Shown: positions 9,645 through 18,825, counted from the first letter of the stretch. The stretch: DNA of 64,000 nucleotides from an uncultured Caulobacter sp. (GCF_947036865.1 NZ_CAMQSF010000012.1:25091-89090), one strand, 5' to 3'. Numbers and translations are program-made. Notes: a model not told the origin generated them from the letters alone.

Positions 9645-10489
9645 CCCCATTTGTCCGATCGGCCATCCTCGTCGCCGCCCTGGCCGCCACCGCCCAAACC
9701 ACCAACGCTCAGACACGCACGCCCACGCCACGCAGCGTCGCGGCGGCCAACACCGCCGCCCGGGTCCAGCCGCAGCTCGAGGCTTTCCAGGGCGCCATGC
9801 AGCGGTTCGCCTGGAGCGAGGGCGGCCTCTATCAGGTCTACACCGCGCCGGGCCGGATCACCGATCTGGTGCTCGAGGCCGGCGAGCGCCTGGCGGGACC
9901 GGGTCCGATCGCGGCGGGCGACACCGCCCGATGGGTGATCGGCGACACCGAAAGCGGCGATGGCGAGACCCGCCGCGTCCACGTTCTGATCAAGCCCACC
10001 CTGCCAGGCCTCGCGACCAACCTCGTCATCAACACCGATCGCCGAACCTACTATGTCGAGCTGCGGGCTAGCGCGACGACCTACATGGCCTCGGTCGCCT
10101 GGACCTATCCGAAAGATTCGCTGATCGCGGTGTCCAAGCCCAAGCTCGCGGTCGCGCCAACAAGCCCCGCGCCCGCTCAAGTGCCCGTAGGCCTCAACCT
10201 TGCGCGCTTGAACTTCGACTACCGGATCTCTGGCGACAAGGTCGCCTGGCGCCCGCAACAGGTGTTCGACGATGGCGCCAAGGTGCATGTCGTCTTTCCG
10301 GCCGGCGTCGCCTCTGGCGATCTTCCGCCGCTCTTCCTGATCGACGCCGCAGGCAAGGCCGGCCTGATTAACTATCGGCTCGACGGACGCCAGATCATCG
10401 TCGATCGTTTGTTCGAAAAGGCCGAACTCCGGCTCGGCGACCGACGCTCGGCCCGCAAGGTGCGGATCGAACGGGTCCAGCACCCGTGA
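9641..10489 (+). CDS. trbG: TrbG, VirB9/CagX-type core-complex protein
   Basis: A 282-residue exported protein of the outer-membrane core complex. The GTG start overlaps the trbF stop. A signal peptide covers about residues 1-22 (cleavage near TNA-QT). The CagX/VirB9 signature is seen in LVINTDRRTYYVELRA and in the C-terminal block KVAWRPQQVFDDGAKVHVVF. It overlaps trbI by 4 nt (GTGA). Confidence 0.93.
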   Translation: MTPFVRSAILVAALAATAQTTNAQTRTPTPRSVAAANTAARVQPQLEAFQGAMQRFAWSEGGLYQVYTAPGRITDLVLEAGERLAGPGPIAAGDTARWVIGDTESGDGETRRVHVLIKPTLPGLATNLVINTDRRTYYVELRASATTYMASVAWTYPKDSLIAVSKPKLAVAPTSPAPAQVPVGLNLARLNFDYRISGDKVAWRPQQVFDDGAKVHVVFPAGVASGDLPPLFLIDAAGKAGLINYRLDGRQIIVDRLFEKAELRLGDRRSARKVRIERVQHP

Positions 10490-11622
10490 GCCCGCCCGAT
10501 CCAGGCCAAGCCGCCCGCGACGCCGTCCGGCTACGCGCGCCGCCGCCCAAGGTCGCGCGGCTCTCGCGGGTCGCGGTCACGTGCCTGGCGGGCTTGGCCG
10601 CAGCGAGCGTCGGCGCCGCCATCACCCTGGCGCTGCAGCCCCAAAAGCCCAAGCCCACGGTGCTCAAAGCCGAGACTGGCGATGGCCGCCCCCCGCAGGT
10701 GACGGGCCCGAGGACCTACGCCGAGGTTCCCAGGCTTGGACCGCCGCTCCCGGGCGACCTCGGACGCCCGATCGTCGCGGCCCAGGCTCGTGGCCAGGAC
10801 GTCCCCACGCCGCCGGTCGGCCAATCAGGCCAAGATCCAAGAGAGCAGGCCCGAGCTCAGGCCGTTGAGACCGCACGCACAAGCCCCGTGTTCAATCGCA
10901 CCAACAACGCAGCGACGGCGCCTTCTATCGCTATGCCACTCCCGGCGCAGACGGGACCGACGACACTCCCCGAGGCCCGTTCGGGGACTTCGATCACCGA
11001 CAGCCGTCGCGGGTTCCTCGATCAAGACAGCCCGCCCTCCACCAGCGCCTTTCGCCCGACGTCGCCGGCAGGTCGGTACGTGCTGCTCGCGCAGACCGTC
11101 ATTCCCGCCGCCCTGATCAGCGCCGTCAGCTCCGACCTGCCCGGCCCCGTCTCGGCCCAGGTGACCCGCAATATCCATGACAGCCTGACCGGCCGGACAA
11201 TTCTCATCCCGCAAGGCTCGAGGCTGATCGGCCGCTACGATAGCCAGGTCGCCTTCGGCCAAAGACGTGTGTTGCTGGCCTGGGACAGGGTGATCTTTCC
11301 CGATGGCCGCTCCCTGCAGCTCGACCGTCTGGTCGCGGGCGACAGCCAGGGCCGTTCGGGGCTCGTGGACGAGATCAACGCCCACTGGGGCGACATGGCC
11401 AAGGCCGCCCTGCTCTCCAGCACTCTCGGTGCTGGCGCCGCCATTGGGGCTGACGACGAGAGCGACATCGCTCGCGCCCTGCGCCAGGGCGTGCAGGACA
11501 CGGTCAACCAGACGGGCCAGCAGGTTGTGAGAAAGCAGCTGGACGTGCAGCCGACCCTGACGCTGCGCCCGGGCCTTCCCCTCACAGTCATCGTAACCCG
11601 CGACATTGTCTTCGACGACTAG
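10486..11622 (+). CDS. trbI: TrbI, VirB10-like core-complex protein
   Basis: A 378-residue energy-sensing scaffold that spans the periplasm. The GTG start overlaps trbG. It has a single membrane helix (about residues 30-48), a Pro/Gln-rich periplasmic linker, then the VirB10 beta-barrel domain with family blocks YVLLAQTVIPAALISAV, DSLTGRTILIPQGSRLIGRY and VLLAWDRVIFPDGRSLQLD. It ends in PGLPLTVIVTRDIVF, normal for TrbI. It is the last trb gene; its TAG shares a CTAG with the stop of the convergent LysR gene. Confidence 0.94.
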   Translation: MSPPDPGQAARDAVRLRAPPPKVARLSRVAVTCLAGLAAASVGAAITLALQPQKPKPTVLKAETGDGRPPQVTGPRTYAEVPRLGPPLPGDLGRPIVAAQARGQDVPTPPVGQSGQDPREQARAQAVETARTSPVFNRTNNAATAPSIAMPLPAQTGPTTLPEARSGTSITDSRRGFLDQDSPPSTSAFRPTSPAGRYVLLAQTVIPAALISAVSSDLPGPVSAQVTRNIHDSLTGRTILIPQGSRLIGRYDSQVAFGQRRVLLAWDRVIFPDGRSLQLDRLVAGDSQGRSGLVDEINAHWGDMAKAALLSSTLGAGAAIGADDESDIARALRQGVQDTVNQTGQQVVRKQLDVQPTLTLRPGLPLTVIVTRDIVFDD

Positions 11623-12536
11623 CCGACGCCCTGAAGCGAAGACAGAAAACAGTCGACGATGGCCTTGCGTGGGCGCCGCCCAAGAACGGCGTCGAAGGCC
11701 AGGAAGCTTCGAGCCAAGGGCCGATAGGCGACACCAGTGACGCGAGCCGCATCGCTCTCGTTGACGATCCCCAGGCCCTGACCAAGCGCGACGCGTCTGG
11801 CGACACTGGCAGGCGTCGCCGCCACGGCGATCGTCTTCGCCGCGTCGCGGCCAAGTCGCCTTGCCGCGAGAGAGGCCACCTCTTCGAGGACCGCAGAGGC
11901 CGTCAGGAGACGGCGCCCCTCGAGAGCCAACCAGGTGACCGAGGTCTCGGCGCCCAGAGGCGCGTTCGCAGGGACGGCCAGCAGCAGGCGCTCGCGCCAA
12001 GCCGAAACCCTGGCCAGATTGCCCCCCGCTGCTGGCAGAAAAGCGAGATCCAGTCGCCCCCGCTCCAACGAAAGGCTGAGGCCATTCAGGCAATCCTCGG
12101 CGAGTTCAATCAGCACGCCGGGCTCCCTGTCCAGCAGCGAGCGCATCAGTTCCTGTGGCTTTCCGCCGCCGAGGCCCGACAGCAGGCCAATCCGCAAAAC
12201 ACGGTGATCGGCGCGCGCCGCATCGGCCGCGCGCTCAACCACCTGGTCGAGACCGACGACCGCAATCCGGGCGCTGAGAACAAAGTCTTCGCCCACCGAG
12301 GTGAGGCGCACGCCATTCGGCCCGCGCTCAAAGATCGGGGCGCCCAGACGCGCCTCGAGATCCTGGATCCGTCGCGACACCGCCGATTGCTGGACGCCGA
12401 GACGCCGCGCGGCTCGACGGAAGCCACCGGCCTCCGCCGCCGCCAGAACATAGCGCAGGTGGTGCAGGCCCAGCCCCGCGCGCGCGCTCGCCCGCCCCAT
12501 CTCGCCCTTGGCCATGTCTGAAACGGTTGCTAGCAC
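11619..12536 (-). CDS. LysR-family transcriptional regulator
   Basis: A 305-residue regulator with an N-terminal winged helix-turn-helix (LHHLRYVLAAAEAGGFRRAA through VQQSAVSRRIQDLEARLG, about residues 24-68) and a C-terminal effector-binding domain. It is convergent with trbI, sharing the palindromic CTAG stop overlap. An ATG 7 codons downstream (at 12515) is an alternative start. LysR genes at the end of trb clusters are seen in other ICEs, but the effector and targets cannot be read from the sequence. The region upstream (12537-12717) holds a perfect palindrome that could be an operator. Confidence 0.88.
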   Translation of the reverse strand: MLATVSDMAKGEMGRASARAGLGLHHLRYVLAAAEAGGFRRAARRLGVQQSAVSRRIQDLEARLGAPIFERGPNGVRLTSVGEDFVLSARIAVVGLDQVVERAADAARADHRVLRIGLLSGLGGGKPQELMRSLLDREPGVLIELAEDCLNGLSLSLERGRLDLAFLPAAGGNLARVSAWRERLLLAVPANAPLGAETSVTWLALEGRRLLTASAVLEEVASLAARRLGRDAAKTIAVAATPASVARRVALGQGLGIVNESDAARVTGVAYRPLARSFLAFDAVLGRRPRKAIVDCFLSSLQGVG

Positions 12537-12604
12537 GAGTCGAGCCGCCCCAGCGATCGCAGCGACCGCGCCGTCAATCGACCGCGCCAGGACGCGCGCG
12601 GCTA

Positions 12605-12614
12605 CTCTATAGAG
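12605..12614. promoter_or_regulatory. CTCTATAGAG palindrome in LysR upstream region
   Basis: Perfect 10-bp palindrome, followed 5 nt later by a further CTATAG, in the AT-richer gap between the divergent LysR and nucleotidyltransferase-HEPN genes. Position suggests an operator; there is no other evidence. Confidence 0.25.
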
Positions 12615-12717
12615 CGACTATAGACGGAATATTCTCTGTCCAAGCGCAACGAACGGTGGCGCCAACCACGCCTGTCGCCCTAGACTCCCCGCGAGACAGC
12701 CATTCACCGAAGGAACC

Positions 12718-13632
12718 ATGAAGACGTCGCTCGACCACCTTCCGGCCGCCAAGCGCAAGGAGCTCGACCTTGTGGTCGGTATCCTGCGGGAGGGTTTCGC
12801 CGAGGCCCTGAGCCGACGGACCATGCCGCGCTTTCGCAATGGCAAGATTCTGAAGATCATTCTGTTCGGCAGCTACGCTCGGGGTGATTGGGTCGAGGAT
12901 CCCAAAGGCCGCTACTTCTCGGACTTCGACATCCTCGTCGTCGTAAATCACGACGACCTGGCCGACCTCGAAGAGTTCTGGTCCGGTCCGGACGAAACCC
13001 TCCTCAAGGAACTGGCCTCAGGCGAACGCCTGCGCACTCAGCCGAACTTCATCGTCCACAGCCTCGACGACGTGAACGAGAAGCTTCGTCTGGGCCGCTA
13101 CTTCTTTACGGATATCCTGAGAGACGGGATCACGCTTTTCGAAGAAGCCGGCTTTCCATTCGCCAATCCCGAGGCGCTTTCACCCCAAGACGCCTACAGC
13201 GAGACCAGAGCCTATTTCGATGAGTGGCACGCAAGCGCCGTAGGCTTCCTCGATACTGCTCTTTACGTCCGTCGACAGGGGCGACCTAAGGAGGCTGCCT
13301 TTCAGCTTCACCAAGCAGCGGAACGCGCTTACCACGGGCTAATCCTGGCCCTCACGCTATATAGCGCCAAGACCCATCGACTGAATCTACTTCGCGATCG
13401 CGCAGAGGCCCTCGACAGTCGACTTGTTGGCGTCTGGCCGCGCACTAACAAGTTCGAGCGCCAGGGCTTCGATCTGATCCGCCGCGCTTATGTTGAGGCG
13501 CGCTACTCAGCGCACTACGAGATCTCCGATGAACATCTGGCTTGGCTGGAAGAACGGGTGGCCGCACTGCAGGAAGTGGTCGAGCGGATCGCACTTGATC
13601 GTATCGAGGCATTGAGGGCCGCGGCCGCCTAG
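12718..13632 (+). CDS. nucleotidyltransferase-HEPN fusion protein
   Basis: A 304-residue two-domain protein. The N-terminal pol-beta-type nucleotidyltransferase shows GSYARGD (residues 51-57) and the metal-binding pair SDFDILV (Asp69, Asp71). The C-terminal half (about 160-290) is all-helical and matches HEPN domains, with the conserved-looking block HQAAERAYHGLILALTLY and ARYSAHYE. Separate MNT and HEPN proteins form toxin-antitoxin pairs in which the transferase modifies the HEPN RNase; a fusion would be self-contained. The start has a good site (GAAGGAACC). The position next to restriction genes suggests a defence or stability role, which is inferred. Confidence 0.8.
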   Translation: MKTSLDHLPAAKRKELDLVVGILREGFAEALSRRTMPRFRNGKILKIILFGSYARGDWVEDPKGRYFSDFDILVVVNHDDLADLEEFWSGPDETLLKELASGERLRTQPNFIVHSLDDVNEKLRLGRYFFTDILRDGITLFEEAGFPFANPEALSPQDAYSETRAYFDEWHASAVGFLDTALYVRRQGRPKEAAFQLHQAAERAYHGLILALTLYSAKTHRLNLLRDRAEALDSRLVGVWPRTNKFERQGFDLIRRAYVEARYSAHYEISDEHLAWLEERVAALQEVVERIALDRIEALRAAAA

Positions 13633-13816
13633 CGCCGGTTGCTGCCGTTGGCCACCCTCCAGTAGGGCGACGCTCAGATAATTGACGCTCAGCTCGCACT
13701 GGGCCTATCGCTCATTACTGCGCATGAGCCGTTCCCTCAATTTCGGATAATTTCTGCTTCGCATTCGCTATCTTCGGCGCGGAAACGCGTCGGATCCCAC
13801 TGCCTGAGGCCACGTC

Positions 13817-14641
13817 ATGACACTGCTGATGGTTTGGAGGGAAAGCGAGGCAGACCGTATATGGATCGTCAGCGACAGCCGCTTGTCAAGAGACGGCCCG
13901 ACGGGCGGCATTGACCGGATGACGGACCGCGCCGCGAAGATACTTGAAGCGGACCTCCACTTATTGGGGCGCGATCCTGGCCATCCCCCGCTAAAGTCTC
14001 GTACTGTTGGGTTTGCTTACACCGGAAGCACCCTTGTAGCGCTGGAGGCCTACGCTGCGGTGTTGCCGCTCTGGTCGCGGCTCATGTCTTCCGGCGAACA
14101 AAAGCTTCCAAGCATGGGAGATTGCGCCAGGCACTTAGGCGTATTCCTGAAAGCGTATGCGTTCGACCTTGCGAACAGCGGCGCCGTCGGCACGGAATGC
14201 ATTCTTCTCGGCCGGGACGACGAGGCTGGCGTTGTGGAAGCGTGGCAGGTGAAGGTCCATAAGGTCGCTACCGGGATAGATCTTACCGTGGACCAGCTGA
14301 GGCTTGGGAACGGCGAGCTCCAGTTATTCGGAAGCGGCAAACACGATGCGATCGCACGGCTGCGCGACCTGAACCCGGAGGCGAAACCCTGGCGACGTGA
14401 GCCGCTCGACATGCTGCGCGAGCAGTTGAGTCAGGACGAACTAGGCACCGTCGGCGGCGGTGTCCAAGTGGCCTTCGCTGCACCCGACCGCTTCCACCTC
14501 AGCGCGGATGCGACAGCTGCTGGTTGGGGTAGAGCTTCCTGGGGCGACCCTTGGGTTGCTATTCGCTTTCGCGGCTTTGACTTGTCTGAAGTTAGTCAGG
14601 TCGGACACACTTTCGCGTCGCTGGCCGGCGTCAGCGGCTAG
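13817..14641 (+). CDS. putative proteasome-like Ntn-hydrolase-fold protein
   Basis: A 274-residue protein without a recognised name. By eye the N-terminus resembles proteasome beta/HslV subunits: Met-Thr start (Thr would be the N-terminal nucleophile after Met removal), a first strand pair leading to VSDSRLS (Asp at position 19 of the mature chain, compared with Asp17-Ser-Arg in proteasomes), TDRAAKIL (Lys at about 40, compared with Lys33) and a small-residue strand VGFAYTGST. The rest is not obviously repetitive or membranous. It lies between the NTase-HEPN gene and a Vsr/Dcm module in a less GC-rich cargo segment. An alternative is an unrelated hypothetical protein; fold prediction would settle it. 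Confidence 0.5.
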   Translation: MTLLMVWRESEADRIWIVSDSRLSRDGPTGGIDRMTDRAAKILEADLHLLGRDPGHPPLKSRTVGFAYTGSTLVALEAYAAVLPLWSRLMSSGEQKLPSMGDCARHLGVFLKAYAFDLANSGAVGTECILLGRDDEAGVVEAWQVKVHKVATGIDLTVDQLRLGNGELQLFGSGKHDAIARLRDLNPEAKPWRREPLDMLREQLSQDELGTVGGGVQVAFAAPDRFHLSADATAAGWGRASWGDPWVAIRFRGFDLSEVSQVGHTFASLAGVSG

Positions 14642-15098
14642 GCGCAGAGACGCGACGATGCCGGTTGGGGCAGGATACACTTTGAAAGTGAGCCAGAAGA
14701 GGCTCCTTGAATCGATCTTTCTTTACGTCACACTCCCAAACCTCCAGAACCCGCCAGCCCATCTCTTCTGCCTTCCTACGGTTAACGGCATCTCGAGCAA
14801 CGTTCCGCTCAAACTTTTCAAGCCAAAGCGCCGTTCTAGTCTTAGGAATACTGGCATAGCGACAATCGGCATGACGGTGCCAAAAACAACCATGCACGAA
14901 AATCACTGTCTTCCATCTGGGAAGTACGATGTCCGGGCGACCGGGCATATTCGCTTCATGCAGCCGAAATCTGAGCCCCGCCCGGTGCAGCGCCCTACGC
15001 ACGGCCATTTCCGGTGAGGTATTGCGACTGGAAACACGGCTCATAATCCGCCGCGTCAAGTCGCTGACCGGCACGTCTTCATCGAACTTTGACTGCAT
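14631..15098 (-). CDS. vsr: Vsr very-short-patch-repair endonuclease (system 1)
   Basis: Nicks 5' of the thymine in T:G mismatches produced when 5-methylcytosine deaminates. Family blocks are clear: RRIMSRVSSRNTSPEMAVRRALH, LRFRLHEANMPGRPDIVLPR (catalytic Asp in PDIV), VIFVHGCFWHRH and GWRVLEVWECD. An internal ATG (MSRVSS) could be the true start. It lies 18 nt downstream of the system-1 methyltransferase on the same strand, so the pair is an operon, as is usual for Dcm-Vsr. The 3' end overlaps the convergent Ntn-like gene by 11 nt. Confidence 0.92.
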   Translation of the reverse strand: MQSKFDEDVPVSDLTRRIMSRVSSRNTSPEMAVRRALHRAGLRFRLHEANMPGRPDIVLPRWKTVIFVHGCFWHRHADCRYASIPKTRTALWLEKFERNVARDAVNRRKAEEMGWRVLEVWECDVKKDRFKEPLLAHFQSVSCPNRHRRVSAPSR

Positions 15099-15116
15099 AG
15101 GCGCCGCTCGCGGACT

Positions 15117-16205
15117 TTACTCTGCGGCTATTTGCAACCGCCCATGGTCTGTACGCGCGGCGAGTAGCGAGAATATGGCCTTAGACATGATTGGTGAGAC
15201 GCTGTTCCCGATCATGCGGAACGAATGCCAGACGGTCGGATGAAAGCGGAAGTCGTCTGGAAAACCCTGAAGGCGTGCGGCTTCGCGAACCGTGATCACG
15301 CGCGGCTCGGTGGGATGGATGGGTCGCACAGATTGGAATGAGCCGCGATCACTGCCTGTCCCCGCCCTCAAGGTTGGGCACTGCCCATCCCAAGCTAGAC
15401 GAGGATGGCGCCCAATGATGTCAACTCCACCTTGGGCAACGTTGCGGAACCGCTCAATGACTGCAGCGGTGTGCGCTGTCTGGCGATGCCCAGTGAACTT
15501 GGCGTCAGGCGCAAGAAGTTGATCGCGATAAGAATTCCCCTCCGCTGAAGGTGGCAACTGCCAGACGTCGAAGCCTAAATCAGGCTCGCACTCGACTGCT
15601 GAGGAAAGGTCGCCGATGGCATCGGCCACGGTCGCGGCCGGCATTTTCGCACCCTCGAGGTCCGCGAGCGTGATTGGATCGCACCGACGGGGGTCCACCC
15701 CGATCACAAAGAGTCGTCGGCGCTTTGTAGCCGCCCCAAAGTCGGCGGCGTCGAGCAGCACGGGGCCGAGCAGATCGTACTTTCCCGCCACCCTTGCCAT
15801 TGCTGCGTCCAGCACGGGCTTGGCGTCCGCATATCCCAGGCCTTTGACGTTCTCCATAACGAAGAACGCTGGAGAAATCTCAGCGACCAATCTGAAAAAG
15901 TGATCGAGAAGATCGCGTCTCGGGTCATCGACTTTTCGCTGGCCAATGTCGCTAAAGGCTTGGCATGGCGGCCCGCCGAAAACTCCCAACACATGGCCAC
16001 CGGCGAGGTTTAGAATGTCGCTGCCGGTTGCGGTCGAAAGATCGCCAGGGATAAAGGTTGAATCTGGAAAGTTCGTAGAGAATGACGACGTCAGGATCGG
16101 GTCAACGTCGAACGCCAATTCAGCACCGAATCCGGCCGCGCGGGCACCCAAGGCGAACCCACCACAACCGGAGAACAAATCGACCATCCGAGGTTGCACT
16201 TGCAC
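15117..16205 (-). CDS. DNA (cytosine-5) methyltransferase (system 1)
   Basis: C5 methyltransferase with the ordered motifs: I (DLFSGCGGFALG), IV with the catalytic Cys (GGPPCQAFS, about residue 81), VI (FVMENVKGL), VIII (AATKRRRLF), IX-X (REAARLQGFPDDF, IGNSVSP). I prefer the GTG at 16205, which has AAGGGG 7 nt upstream and starts close to motif I; an ATG at 16280 is also in frame. It heads a Dcm-Vsr operon and is divergent from the GHKL ATPase gene, leaving a 100-bp shared promoter region. The target site cannot be read by eye. Its sequence differs strongly from the second methyltransferase at 24374. Confidence 0.92.
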   Translation of the reverse strand: MQVQPRMVDLFSGCGGFALGARAAGFGAELAFDVDPILTSSFSTNFPDSTFIPGDLSTATGSDILNLAGGHVLGVFGGPPCQAFSDIGQRKVDDPRRDLLDHFFRLVAEISPAFFVMENVKGLGYADAKPVLDAAMARVAGKYDLLGPVLLDAADFGAATKRRRLFVIGVDPRRCDPITLADLEGAKMPAATVADAIGDLSSAVECEPDLGFDVWQLPPSAEGNSYRDQLLAPDAKFTGHRQTAHTAAVIERFRNVAQGGVDIIGRHPRLAWDGQCPTLRAGTGSDRGSFQSVRPIHPTEPRVITVREAARLQGFPDDFRFHPTVWHSFRMIGNSVSPIMSKAIFSLLAARTDHGRLQIAAE

Positions 16206-16305
16206 CGAGAGCCCCTTCAGCCGACTATGCCTCGGGGCGTTGATAACCTGTTTCGGTAGACTGGTCGACTTTCCCGACATTTCGGACGGGCGAAGGTTTG
16301 GGCAC

Positions 16306-17736
16306 GTGACGGAAAAAGATAAGACAATAGGAACGGCCTTCGCATCGCCGACCAAACAGTTCTTTGTAAGCATGTTAACTAGAGACATCGAGCTTCGCGA
16401 CGCGATTCTCGACCTTCTAGATAACTGTGTTGACGGGATATTGAGATCGTCAAAGCCGGATTTAACTTCGCCCACTCCCTATGCAGGGTTCGAAGCCAAG
16501 ATAATCATGGCGACTGACCATTTCCAGATAGTCGACAATTGCGGCGGCATTCCAATCGACACGGCAAAGAAATACGCCTTCGCCATGGGGAAGCCAGAAG
16601 GTGCCAGCGCAGATCGACCTCCCGCGACGGTTGGGATGTACGGCATCGGGATGAAGCGCGCGATCTTCAAACTCGGCACCGAGGCGCTAGTCGAATCTCT
16701 GAACGACACCGGCTTCTCCGTAGAGTTCACCGCCGAATGGATGAGCACTGAGGGCTGGAATGACCTGCCCATCCGTGAGCTGCCTGATGGCAAGCTCTCG
16801 ACAAGCGGCACCTCGATCACCGTCATGGAGCTCAACGAAGAGGTAAAGGCGGCATTCTCGTCGAATGGCTGGATTGACGAATTCAAAAAAATCGTCGCTC
16901 AGCATTATTCAATCATACTCAGTAAGGGCTTCTCCGTTTTTGTCGGCAAGACTCTTGAGGAGGCGCAGCCGATCACGCCCGAACCTTTCCTTTTGCTTCA
17001 GACAAGCGAAGTGAGCGGGGGCCGTATTGCACCCTATATCTACAAGGGGCAGATCGAGGGCGTGGATGTCGAAATCTACGCTGGCCTATACCGCGAACTG
17101 CTGACGGCAGAGGAGGCCGACCGAGAGGAGGAAACCCGTGGCACCACCGACGACGCAGGCTGGACGGTCGCCTGCAATGACCGAGTCGTCATCTGGAAGG
17201 ATAAAACCCGATTGACTGGCTGGGGCGAGGCGAATGTGCCGAACTATCATGGCCAGTTCATCGCCATTACGGGCATCGTTCTATTGAGAAGTGACGACCC
17301 AAGTAAACTTCCCCTTACAACAACCAAGCGGGGAATTGACGCCGCGTCTAACGTCTACTCGGAATCGAAGGACTTGATGCGTGAGGCGACGAAGAGCTTA
17401 ACCTCATTTACAAACAAGTGGAAGAAATTCCCTGAGAAGCTCGAGACTATATACAAAGCCAGTGAATATGTTGACCTACCAAAGCTTCGCGCAATCGCTG
17501 CTGAAACCCCACTCACTGCGATGCGGAAACAGCCATCCGTTAGTAAATACGAACCGCAATACCCGATCCCTACTGAGGAGAAGACCCACGTCGTGGTCCG
17601 CTTTGAGGCACCAAAAGCGGATGTCGCATTCCTCGGCGAGACCTACTTCGGAGAGGGGGAGAGCGTGAAGCCGGGAGACGTCGGGCGGGAAGCCTTCGAC
17701 CGCGCGATCAAGGACGCGCGGAGTTCGAAAAAGTGA
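16306..17736 (+). CDS. GHKL (MORC/MutL-like) ATPase, likely restriction component
   Basis: A 476-residue protein with a Bergerat ATP-binding fold: N box DAILDLLDNCVDG (residues 32-44), G1 box DNCGGIP (77-83), G2 box VGMYGIGMKRA (109-119). The usual N-box Glu general base appears to be Asp36. The middle and C-terminal parts are unfamiliar; the C-terminus is Lys/Glu-rich. GHKL ATPases paired with C5 methyltransferases and Vsr are known in restriction-modification loci related to MORC ATPases. The GTG start at 16306 is chosen because earlier codons overlap the divergent methyltransferase; the stop overlaps the next gene (GTGA). Likely the effector or motor side of system 1 (inference). Confidence 0.8.
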   Translation: MTEKDKTIGTAFASPTKQFFVSMLTRDIELRDAILDLLDNCVDGILRSSKPDLTSPTPYAGFEAKIIMATDHFQIVDNCGGIPIDTAKKYAFAMGKPEGASADRPPATVGMYGIGMKRAIFKLGTEALVESLNDTGFSVEFTAEWMSTEGWNDLPIRELPDGKLSTSGTSITVMELNEEVKAAFSSNGWIDEFKKIVAQHYSIILSKGFSVFVGKTLEEAQPITPEPFLLLQTSEVSGGRIAPYIYKGQIEGVDVEIYAGLYRELLTAEEADREEETRGTTDDAGWTVACNDRVVIWKDKTRLTGWGEANVPNYHGQFIAITGIVLLRSDDPSKLPLTTTKRGIDAASNVYSESKDLMREATKSLTSFTNKWKKFPEKLETIYKASEYVDLPKLRAIAAETPLTAMRKQPSVSKYEPQYPIPTEEKTHVVVRFEAPKADVAFLGETYFGEGESVKPGDVGREAFDRAIKDARSSKK

Positions 17737-18746
17737 GCGGCGCTTCTCTACCCTACCATCTCCGACCGCATAAAGCCGTCGATAGGCGCATCTTCATCGA
17801 CCTTCTGAGCCGTATCGAACGCTGGCGCCCGCTGACCGACTACGTCTATCTCAGCATGGGGGCCTACCCGCTCGAGGATCACAAGCTCATCCACCGCGTG
17901 TTGGGGATCAAGCGGCTAATCGCCTTCGACATGGAGGGTGCCGTGGTCGCCCGCCAAAAGTTCAACAGGCCAGTGATCAGTTGCCAATGTATCGAGAAGA
18001 CGTCAGGAGAAGTTGTTTCTGAAATTGACAAAATTCTGGAGAACTGCGGGTTCACTGGCCCGGACGGCGTAATCGTATGGCTGGACTACACCGATCCGAA
18101 AAAACTCGGCGAGCAAATACGAGAATTTGAATCTCTTCTTGATCGCTTGAGTACGGGCGATGTCGTGCGCGTCACCGTCAATGCTCACCCGCGCGAACTA
18201 ATCGACTCGCCGTCAGAGAAACTCAAAACCGCCGAGGAGAAGCGCGATAAACAGTTTCAGGGCCTCCAAAATCGCATCAAAGAGTTTATGCCGTCTTGGG
18301 CAACCGCCGATGACATGACTGCCGATAACCTCCCTAGAGTGATATCGGAATCGTTTGCGGCGGCAGCGCTCAAGGCATTTCCGGTCACCAGCAAGCGTAC
18401 CTTTCGACCCTTGTCGATCGTCCGCTATGCCGACGCCAGCCAGATGCTTTCGATCACCGGCGTCATCGCAGACCGCACCGACGAAGGTCAGATGCTTTCA
18501 CAGCTCGGGATGGAGAAGTGGCCATTCTCATCCGACACTTGGTCGATAATACACAAGCTGGTAGTCCCCGACTTGACACTACGCGAGCGGCTATTCCTTG
18601 AGCGAGAGGTCGTCGCCGCAGCTCCAGAGGCCATCATCGAAGGACTGGGCTTCGATGATGCCGGCGGAATTTCGGTCGCCGATTTCATCGATAACTATCG
18701 CAACTACTATCGATTTTACCCAAGCCTGTTGACGGCGGAACTCTAG
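17733..18746 (+). CDS. methyltransferase-like partner of the GHKL ATPase, function unclear
   Basis: A 337-residue protein translationally coupled to the ATPase (GTGA overlap). Residues about 35-160 look like a Rossmann alpha/beta domain: YVYLSMGAYPLEDH, then LIAFDMEGAVVARQKFNRP, then DGVIVWLDYTDPKKL and VVRVTVNAHPREL. This resembles putative O-methyltransferase-like proteins found beside defence ATPases, but no canonical SAM motif is certain. The C-terminal part (about 200-337) is of unknown fold and ends in an aromatic-rich stretch (NYRNYYRFYPSLL). It may be the target-recognition or nuclease partner of the ATPase; I cannot decide. Confidence 0.6.
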   Translation: MSGASLPYHLRPHKAVDRRIFIDLLSRIERWRPLTDYVYLSMGAYPLEDHKLIHRVLGIKRLIAFDMEGAVVARQKFNRPVISCQCIEKTSGEVVSEIDKILENCGFTGPDGVIVWLDYTDPKKLGEQIREFESLLDRLSTGDVVRVTVNAHPRELIDSPSEKLKTAEEKRDKQFQGLQNRIKEFMPSWATADDMTADNLPRVISESFAAAALKAFPVTSKRTFRPLSIVRYADASQMLSITGVIADRTDEGQMLSQLGMEKWPFSSDTWSIIHKLVVPDLTLRERLFLEREVVAAAPEAIIEGLGFDDAGGISVADFIDNYRNYYRFYPSLLTAEL

Positions 18747-18825
18747 CTCCGGCTATTCGGCCGTCATTCGGAAATGCGTGTGCGGGTGCTCACCGGAACG
18801 GTGCTCGTTGAACCCGGGGCAACAG

